Assembly (NCBI GenBank): GCA_018969165.1 | Contig: JAGWYX010000053.1 | Span: 1 to 10,826 of the forward strand | DNA length: 10,826 nt | Direction: 5' to 3' | Source: Verrucomicrobiota bacterium | Lineage (GTDB): Bacteria; Verrucomicrobiota; Verrucomicrobiia; Limisphaerales; JAGWYX01 | Shown here: positions 6,100 to 10,826 of the stretch, one piece after another | Numbering within the stretch: position 1 is the stretch's first letter | Layout: every line of letters starts with the position of its first letter | The notes under the pieces: generated by a model | What the model was told of the DNA's origin: nothing | Databases searched by the model: none | What the model saw: the letters and a program-made list of their open reading frames with translations, nothing else | Position numbers and translations under genes: made by a program

Positions 6100-7089
6100 A
6101 TGAAACGGAAATTGATCCTCGCGCTGATCGGCCTGCTGACGGCGAACGCCGGGGCCGAAGTCCAAATCCAGCAACCGTTCGCCTACGGCGGCTGGGCGAA
6201 TTGCGTCCGGCTCAGCAACGGCCGCGTCGAACTGGTCGCCACCACCGACGTCGGCCCGCGCGTGATTCGCTTCGCGTTCGTGGGCGGCTCGAACGTGTTT
6301 CGCGAGTGGCCCGAGCAGGTGGGCCAGACCGGCGGCGATCAATGGCGCATCTACGGCGGGCATCGCCTCTGGCACGCCCCCGAGAATCAGCCGCGCACCT
6401 ACGCGCCCGACAACGCGCCCGTCGAAGCCCATTGGGACGGCAAGACGCTGACACTGACCGAACCGGTCGAGCCGAGCACGGGCATTCAGAAACAAATGGC
6501 CATCACGCTCGATCCGGAGGCGGCGCACGTCACGGTCGTCCATCGTCTGACGAACAAGAATATTTGGGGCGTCGAACTGGCGCCCTGGGCGATCTCGGCA
6601 ATGCCCGCCGGCGGGCGCGCGATCTTCCCGCAGGAACCCGAGCGCCCCCACCCCGAGGCCCTGGTGCCGGTCCGCACCATCGCGTTGTGGGCTTACACCG
6701 ACATGACCGACCCGCGCTGGACCTGGGGGCGGAAATACATCCAGTTGCGGTGCGATCCCGACCGGCCCGCGGCGCAGAAGGGCGGGGTGATGAACACGCT
6801 CGGCTGGGCGGCCTACGCGGAGCCGGACCTGCTCTTCCTGGACCGGTTCGGGTTCAGCCCGAACGCGCGCTACCCCGATCTCGGGTGCAATGTCGAGGCC
6901 TATACCGGCGGCGACATGCTCGAACTCGAGACCTTCGGCCCGTTGACGCGCGTGCCGCCGAACGGCTCGGTCGCCCACGTCGAGCACTGGTTTCTCTATC
7001 AACTTCAAGTCGGAACCAACGAAGCGTCGATCGACGAGAAAGTGCTGCCCCTGGTGCGGCAGACCGAGCCGTTCAAACCGCGGTTGTGA
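6100..7089 (+). CDS. Exported DUF4380-like protein (galactose-mutarotase-like fold)
   Basis: This 329-residue protein has a clear Sec signal peptide (MKRKLILALIGLLTANAGA, likely cleaved before EVQIQQ). The mature part resembles the DUF4380 family seen in Verrucomicrobiota and Planctomycetota. Features include a region of the form W-x-N-C-V-R-L-S-N-G-x-V-E-L near residue 32, a DVGPRVIRF strand, GGHRLWHAPEN near residue 89, NKNIWGVELAPWAISAM in the middle, and E-H-W-F-L-Y-Q near the end. GGHRLW and the following beta-rich pattern recall the beta-sandwich of aldose-1-epimerase/mutarotase-like proteins, so a carbohydrate-related periplasmic role is plausible. The enzymatic activity is not established from sequence. 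The start is fixed by GGAAGGAG 8 nt upstream. The stop overlaps a downstream GTG start as GTGA. It is divergent from the GntR operon and not obviously part of it. Confidence 0.88.
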   Translation: MKRKLILALIGLLTANAGAEVQIQQPFAYGGWANCVRLSNGRVELVATTDVGPRVIRFAFVGGSNVFREWPEQVGQTGGDQWRIYGGHRLWHAPENQPRTYAPDNAPVEAHWDGKTLTLTEPVEPSTGIQKQMAITLDPEAAHVTVVHRLTNKNIWGVELAPWAISAMPAGGRAIFPQEPERPHPEALVPVRTIALWAYTDMTDPRWTWGRKYIQLRCDPDRPAAQKGGVMNTLGWAAYAEPDLLFLDRFGFSPNARYPDLGCNVEAYTGGDMLELETFGPLTRVPPNGSVAHVEHWFLYQLQVGTNEASIDEKVLPLVRQTEPFKPRL

Positions 7090-7340
7090 CGCTGCTGCGC
7101 CACTCGCCGTCCGCCGGGTTGGAAGAGCACCTGTTCGCGGATCTCCTGCGCAAGCCGAACCAGCACCTGCTCGAGGAAATCCACTCCCGTCTGGCCCAGG
7201 CCGACCATATCATGGTGCCCTGGGGTGTCGCCCACATGCCCGGCATCGCCCGCGGAATTCAACAAGCCGGCTTCCGCCTGCGCCAGACCCGCCAATACCT
7301 GGTGATCCGCTTCCAGCGCTCCAGTCAGCGGCCCGAGTGA
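7086..7340 (+). CDS. Small protein resembling the C-terminal end of TraB/PrgY-like proteins; possibly a gene remnant
   Basis: This frame starts with GTG at 7086, overlapping the stop of the DUF4380-like gene as GTGA, and encodes 84 residues ending at 7340. The translation looks coding: high GC3, and a sensible alternation of helices and strands. The segment KPNQHLLEEIHSRLAQ, then HIMVPWGVAHMPGIARGIQQ and AGFRLRQT-R-QYLVIRF is the pattern of 'hydrophobic strand-(W/G)G-x-x-H-x-P-G-I-helix-GF' seen at the end of TraB/PrgY-like proteins. Full-length members are a few hundred residues, so this is either a free-standing domain or the surviving end of a deleted gene. No signal peptide or Shine-Dalgarno is seen. 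It could be read by translational coupling. The resemblance is from memory of the family and uncertain. Confidence 0.6.
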   Translation: MTLLRHSPSAGLEEHLFADLLRKPNQHLLEEIHSRLAQADHIMVPWGVAHMPGIARGIQQAGFRLRQTRQYLVIRFQRSSQRPE

Positions 7341-7350
7341 ACCGGGCCGC
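7328..7350. terminator. GC-rich hairpin between convergent genes
   Basis: GCGGCCCG (7328-7335) and CGGGCCGC (7343-7350) form a perfect 8-bp stem with a 7-nt loop that contains the TGA of the small gene (7338-7340). The minus-strand gene ends 5 nt beyond. No T-run follows on either strand, so it is not a classical intrinsic terminator, but its position between two converging gene ends suggests a transcription-ending or 3'-end-protecting role. Confidence 0.4.
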
Positions 7351-7354
7351 AACC

Positions 7355-8230
7355 TCAGTGTCGGGCCCCGAAGGTCCAGGTCACCCCAACCGTGCCGATC
7401 ACCCCGATGAGGTGGCCGAGGCCTTTGGTCACCGACGCGTGCGCGGAGAATTGCCGGGAGAGCCGCCAACCCAGCCCGGCATTGACCGCCGCCTCGGTCT
7501 CGCCCAGGTGCCCGGTTGGGGTGGCGACGAGCACCTGGCCCACCAGGTTGAGCTGGCGCGTGGCTTGAAATTCCACCGCCGCACCGTAGTGGACCTGGTT
7601 GTTCAACGGGCCGTCAGGTCCGTTCCCGATCCAGGTGTAGCCGAGGTTCACATCTACCGCGAGGGAGTCGGTCAGATTGCGCGTGAGCAACCAGGTCAAA
7701 TCGTAGTCGGGGCTGCCGGTGCCCAGGCCCTGGCTGGCGCTGGCGGTGGGCAATTTGAGGCCGAACTCGATGGATTGGGTGGCCCAGAATCGTTCCTGGT
7801 CCAGGAGCTTCAGCTTGGAGTTTAAGAAGAGATCGCCCAACCCGTCGGCCGATTGCGTGCCGCCGTCGCTCGTGGCGTAAGAGTCCCACACCCCACCGGC
7901 CGTGGCGCTGATGTCCCAACGGGGGAACAATCCGTAGGTCAGGTTCAGCGGCAGCTCGGCGAAGTTGGTCTGGTGATTGTGCGCGTAGGTCAGGTCCAGC
8001 TCGGCATCGAGCTGGCCGACCGGTTCCGGCTCGGCGTTGTCGATCGAGGAGGCGTTACCGGCAAACAACTCGCCGAGCCGTCCCGCCAGCGGCGGCGGGG
8101 TGGCCGCGGCTGCTTGCCAGAGGCCCGTCAGCCACAAAGCCAGGACCAGGACCTGCCAACCCGGTCGGCCACGGCGCGGGTTGGGAGTCCCGGCTTGCCT
8201 CGGTCGCACCGCTCGAACTTCGGGAGCCAT
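7355..8230 (-). CDS. Outer-membrane beta-barrel protein (Phenol_MetA_deg-like transporter family)
   Basis: With the ATG at 8230 this is a 291-residue protein with a basic N-region followed by a hydrophobic core (VLVLALWLTGLWQAAAA, residues 27-43) that should act as a signal peptide. The mature part is a series of alternating amphipathic strands (QLDAELDLTYAHNHQ, LPLNLTYGL, WDISATAGGVW, QSIEFGLKLPTAS, DYDLTWLLTRNL, AVDVNLGYTW, VHYGAAVEFQA, HASVTKGLGHLIGVIG, GVTWTFG), which is typical of the 'putative MetA-pathway of phenol degradation' barrel family (PF13557). That name is historical and does not predict phenol use. The last aromatic residue is four before the end. The frame stays open to a GTG at 8308 inside the epimerase gene, but the signal peptide favours the later ATG; neither has a strong ribosome binding site. 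It follows the epimerase by 49 nt and may be co-transcribed. Confidence 0.8.
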   Translation of the reverse strand: MAPEVRAVRPRQAGTPNPRRGRPGWQVLVLALWLTGLWQAAAATPPPLAGRLGELFAGNASSIDNAEPEPVGQLDAELDLTYAHNHQTNFAELPLNLTYGLFPRWDISATAGGVWDSYATSDGGTQSADGLGDLFLNSKLKLLDQERFWATQSIEFGLKLPTASASQGLGTGSPDYDLTWLLTRNLTDSLAVDVNLGYTWIGNGPDGPLNNQVHYGAAVEFQATRQLNLVGQVLVATPTGHLGETEAAVNAGLGWRLSRQFSAHASVTKGLGHLIGVIGTVGVTWTFGARH

Positions 8231-8279
8231 TAACCGATCCGAGTCAGGGTCCGTTGAAGCCGGGAATCCCGACCCGCCC

Positions 8280-9452
8280 TCAGGCCGCGGCCGGGGTGGC
8301 CTCGGCACATGGGGCGTTCGAGACCGGTGCGGCCTGGCCCATCACACGACCCAGGATTTCCACGATCCGCCGCGCCGCGTGTCCATCGCCAAACGGATTC
8401 CGGGCATGACTCATGCGCACGTACTCCGCCGGGTCACTCAACAACCGACCGGCCTCGGCCACAATCCGGTTCGGCGCGGTGCCCACCAGCCGGCCGGCGC
8501 CCACCTCGATGATCTCCGGGCGTTCGGTGGTCTCCCGCAGAATCAAAACCGGCCGGTGAAACGACGGCGCTTCCTCCTGAATACCCCCCGAGTCGGTGAG
8601 GATCAGGTGGCTGCGCGCCATTAACCTGAGCAAATCCGGGTAAGCCAGCGGTTCGGTCAGGTGCACGCGCGGGCAACGGCCCAGTTCGGCGCGCACAACC
8701 GATTGCACGTTGGGATTGAGGTGGACCGGGTAGATCACCGCGACGTCGGGGAAGGCCTCGGTCAGCGCGCGCACCGCCTGACAGATGCCTTGGAGCGGGG
8801 CGCCGTGGTTTTCGCGGCGGTGCGCGGTCACCAGCACCAGCCGGCGACCATGCAGCGGCAGCCGGCGCAGGGCCACCGTCTCGAAGTCGCCCTCGACCGG
8901 CAGCAACCGGAGCGCATCGACGATGGTGTTGCCGGTCACGAACACAAACTGGGGTGGGACACCTTCGCGCAAGAGGTTGGTCCGCGCCCGATCCGTCGGA
9001 GCGAAGTGCCAATCGCCCACCGCCGAGACGAACCGGCGATTGACCTCCTCGGGGAAAGGTTGGTGGCGGTCGAAAGTGCGCAGGCCCGCCTCGATGTGGC
9101 CGACGGGGATCCGCTGGTAGAACGCCGCCAACGCAGCGGTCATCACCGTGGTGGTGTCGCCCTGGACCAGGATCGCGTCGGGTGCCTCCTCGGCAAAAAC
9201 GTGGGCGAGAGTGGTCAAGGCCCGGGCGGTGAAGTCGGCCAGGCCCTGGTTGGGCTGCATCAGATTCAGGTCCAGCGCCGGCCCCAGGTGAAAGGCGCGG
9301 AATACCGGGTCGAGCATCTGGCGGTGTTGCGCGGTGCTGACCAGGACGTGCTCGAACCGGCCGACGGCGCGTTGGAGTTCGAGGATGACCGGGGCCATTT
9401 TGATGGCCTCGGGGCGGGTGCCGACGATACTCAGGATCTTGGGGCGGTGCAT
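8280..9452 (-). CDS. wecB: UDP-N-acetylglucosamine 2-epimerase (non-hydrolysing)
   Basis: This 390-residue cytoplasmic enzyme interconverts UDP-GlcNAc and UDP-ManNAc. Its length is normal for the family. Motifs are visible throughout: GTRPEAIKMAP (11-21), QHRQMLD (42-48), VQGDTTT (96-102), HIEAGLRT (119-126), PFPEEVNRRF (132-141), TAHRREN (209-215), HLNPNV (244-249), LTDSGGIQEEAP (285-296), RETTERPE (306-313) and NPFGDGHAA near the end. Asp99, Glu121, Glu135 and His211 correspond to the catalytic or essential residues Asp95, Glu117, Glu131 and His213 of E. coli WecB, so it should be active. The start overlaps the end of the glycosyltransferase gene by 22 nt, meaning the two are co-expressed. 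The product would feed ManNAc or ManNAcA units into an envelope polysaccharide; no UDP-ManNAc dehydrogenase is within the window. Confidence 0.96.
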   Translation of the reverse strand: MHRPKILSIVGTRPEAIKMAPVILELQRAVGRFEHVLVSTAQHRQMLDPVFRAFHLGPALDLNLMQPNQGLADFTARALTTLAHVFAEEAPDAILVQGDTTTVMTAALAAFYQRIPVGHIEAGLRTFDRHQPFPEEVNRRFVSAVGDWHFAPTDRARTNLLREGVPPQFVFVTGNTIVDALRLLPVEGDFETVALRRLPLHGRRLVLVTAHRRENHGAPLQGICQAVRALTEAFPDVAVIYPVHLNPNVQSVVRAELGRCPRVHLTEPLAYPDLLRLMARSHLILTDSGGIQEEAPSFHRPVLILRETTERPEIIEVGAGRLVGTAPNRIVAEAGRLLSDPAEYVRMSHARNPFGDGHAARRIVEILGRVMGQAAPVSNAPCAEATPAAA

Positions 9453-10723
9453 GCGCGCAGGGGTGGGGTGACCGCAAAGCGCTCGGTCTTGGCCCAGGTG
9501 CGCGCCTTGCGGAGGATGTAGTCATCAAACAGGGCCTTGACCACGACGGGAATCCACAACTGGCAGTAAGTGAAATAGGCCAGCGCGCTCAAAAACAGGT
9601 TGGCCAGCGAGTCTTCGCCTCGGGCGTGGGACAACGCCAGCATCACTTCGGCGACGAACAACCCCAGCGCCAGCAGCCAGACTTCCCAGAACGGTCCGGG
9701 CACGGTCATCCCGGCCAGTTGCAGGCCGCACAGCAAAAACAGCAGGTCGGAAAGCGCGATGGCCGCGAAGCAGACGTAGTACATCCCCAGGGCATAGAGC
9801 AATTCGATCCCCAGCCGCCGCGGCCGGATCGACAGCAGCCGCGGCACATGTTTGGCGACCAGGTAATTGTTGCCGCGCGCCCACCGCGTCCGTTGCCGGA
9901 ACCAGGTGGGAAGTCTTTCCGGTTCTTGTTCCCAGGTCACGGCGTAGGGCACCAGCTTGATTTGATAGCCCGCCTCGTAAATCCGAATCGACATCTCGGC
10001 GTCTTCAGTCAAGGCGTGGGTATCCCACCCGCCGATGGCCTCGATCACCGAACGGCGAAGGATCAGGTTGGTCCCGGGCAGGGAACAAATCCGCAGCAGC
10101 ATCCAGCGACCGGCCTGGACGGTCCATTGGTAGCTCAAACCCTCGATATTGATCAGGCGGGTCAACAGATTCCGGCGCCGGTTGGCGCAACGAAATGTCC
10201 CAATCACGGCCCCCAGCTCCGGATGCGCCGTCAGTTGCCGCGCCAAATGCCGCAATGCCTCCGGCTCGGGCGTGTTGTCCGCGTCATAGACCGCGATCGC
10301 CTCGAAACGGGCGTGACGCAGACCGCGATTCAAGGCGGCCGATTTGCCTCCCGCCCGCTCCGCTGCGCTCAGATGCACGACCCGCAGCCGCGGGTCACGC
10401 GCCGCCCACCGCTCGGCGATCGCCCCGGTGTCGTCGGTGCTGGCATCGTTGATGACGATCACCTCGAGGCGGCCCTTGGGATAATTCAGCGCGGCCATCG
10501 CCGCCAGTGTGTGCTCCAGCACCACCGCCTCGTTGTGCGCCGGAATCAAGACCGACACCCCTGGCAGGTCCAGCGGCCGGGCCTCCAACTGTTGGCGCTC
10601 GCGCTCGCTCCGGATGCCGTGCAGCCAGCCGAGCAGGCACAAGACAAACTGGTAGGCCAACATGAACCAGATGACGACCACGCTCAGCACAAAGAGCGCG
10701 TTGATGAGGGTTTGATTAAACAT
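9431..10723 (-). CDS. Processive glycosyltransferase family 2 (PgaC/hyaluronan/cellulose-synthase type)
   Basis: This 430-residue inner-membrane polysaccharide synthase has an N-terminal membrane segment (about residues 8-34), a cytoplasmic GT-A domain, and three or so C-terminal membrane segments (about 305-333, 345-365, 375-398). Synthase signatures are complete: LIPAHNEA (59-66), NDASTDD (92-98), the metal-binding D-A-D (147-149), LTEDAE (238-243) with the catalytic-base Asp, and QRTRW (277-281), the Q-x-x-R-W motif that holds the growing chain in processive enzymes. It is closest in style to poly-beta-1,6-GlcNAc synthase PgaC/IcaA, but the product cannot be fixed from sequence. The ATG at 10723 has GGGAGG 6 nt upstream and overlaps the preceding gene by 8 nt. 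The stop lies inside the epimerase gene. The tail after residue 400 is basic and cytoplasmic. Confidence 0.95.
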   Translation of the reverse strand: MFNQTLINALFVLSVVVIWFMLAYQFVLCLLGWLHGIRSERERQQLEARPLDLPGVSVLIPAHNEAVVLEHTLAAMAALNYPKGRLEVIVINDASTDDTGAIAERWAARDPRLRVVHLSAAERAGGKSAALNRGLRHARFEAIAVYDADNTPEPEALRHLARQLTAHPELGAVIGTFRCANRRRNLLTRLINIEGLSYQWTVQAGRWMLLRICSLPGTNLILRRSVIEAIGGWDTHALTEDAEMSIRIYEAGYQIKLVPYAVTWEQEPERLPTWFRQRTRWARGNNYLVAKHVPRLLSIRPRRLGIELLYALGMYYVCFAAIALSDLLFLLCGLQLAGMTVPGPFWEVWLLALGLFVAEVMLALSHARGEDSLANLFLSALAYFTYCQLWIPVVVKALFDDYILRKARTWAKTERFAVTPPLRACTAPRS

Positions 10724-10826
10724 AAGCTGCCTCCCGCCGCCTCAGGCGGAACCAGACCCGCCGCATGCGCATGAAAAAGTAGAGGACCGCCAGCAGACCG
10801 ACGCCGCGGGTCCCCAACCAGACGAT
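10716..10826 (-). CDS. Membrane protein, C-terminal end (partial, cut by right edge)
   Basis: An open frame enters from the right edge and ends with TAA at 10716-10718, giving 36 visible residues. They are a hydrophobic segment (IVWLGTRGVGLLAVLYFF), then a strongly basic tail (MRMRRVWFRLRRREAAYV). This is the expected end of a protein with a final membrane helix and a cytoplasmic positive tail. Its stop overlaps the glycosyltransferase start by 8 nt, so it belongs to the same operon and probably to the same polysaccharide pathway. Too little is visible to name a family. Confidence 0.65.
   Translation of the reverse strand: MVWLGTRGVGLLAVLYFFMRMRRVWFRLRRREAAYV
10730..10735 (-). promoter_or_regulatory. 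Strong ribosome binding site of the glycosyltransferase gene
   Basis: GGGAGG on the minus strand is 6 nt before the ATG at 10723 and lies inside the upstream gene. Just upstream of it, 10737-10749 (CCGCCTCAGGCGG) is a short palindrome in the same coding stretch. Confidence 0.65.

Noticed and set aside
8231..8308. N-terminal extension of the barrel protein to a GTG at 8308
   Set aside because: It would overlap the end of wecB and place 51 residues before the signal-peptide core; the ATG at 8230 is more sensible, though without a clear Shine-Dalgarno.
9626..10774. Plus-strand open frame opposite the glycosyltransferase
   Set aside because: The opposite strand carries all the GT2 signatures; this translation is a Gln/Arg/Pro-rich shadow.
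1..10826. tRNA, rRNA, CRISPR arrays, transposases or prophage genes
   Set aside because: I saw no cloverleaf-like sequences, regularly spaced repeats or mobile-element proteins; every large stretch is explained by the genes listed.

Overview
The window is about 65% G+C and packed with genes, with no RNA genes, CRISPR arrays or transposases. The organism is most likely a Verrucomicrobiota bacterium of the Limisphaerales/Pedosphaera type. The main clue is a secreted pseudopilin with the RGFTLIELL motif followed by the C-x-x-N-L-x-Q-I-x-x-A-I-x-M-Y pattern common in that phylum (and in Planctomycetota). A DUF4380-like protein and the Gram-negative envelope genes (outer-membrane barrel, exopolysaccharide enzymes) fit with this. 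This is inference from protein style, not from a marker gene.

Region A (about 1-5900, minus strand) is a tightly packed operon. In transcription order it holds a YtrA-type GntR regulator, an ABC transporter ATPase, a very large secreted beta-propeller protein (PF09826-like), a pseudopilin-like secreted protein, and a membrane protein cut by the left edge that could be the ABC permease. The four junctions are an 8-nt overlap, a gap of 19 nt (10 nt with the earlier start), a 4-nt ATGA overlap (if the long pseudopilin start is right) and a 4-nt gap, so all five are probably expressed as one unit. A good promoter (TTGACA, 16 nt, TATCGT) and an overlapping inverted repeat (CTGTA, 12 nt, TACAG) just upstream of the regulator suggest autorepression. 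Two secreted proteins placed between an ABC ATPase and its likely permease is the most unusual arrangement here.

Region B (about 5900-7350, plus strand) starts with a roughly 250-nt divergent intergenic region that holds an 11-bp inverted repeat enclosing 78 nt. It is followed by an exported DUF4380-like protein and, through a GTGA stop/start overlap, an 84-codon reading frame resembling the C-terminal end of TraB/PrgY-like proteins. A GC-rich hairpin sits between this gene and the convergent gene that follows.

Region C (about 7355-10826, minus strand) is an envelope polysaccharide cluster. In transcription order it holds the C-terminus of a membrane protein (partial), a processive family 2 glycosyltransferase of the PgaC/hyaluronan-synthase type, a non-hydrolysing UDP-GlcNAc 2-epimerase (WecB), and an outer-membrane beta-barrel protein. 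The first three overlap one another. The epimerase could supply UDP-ManNAc, so the polymer may contain ManNAc or a derivative.
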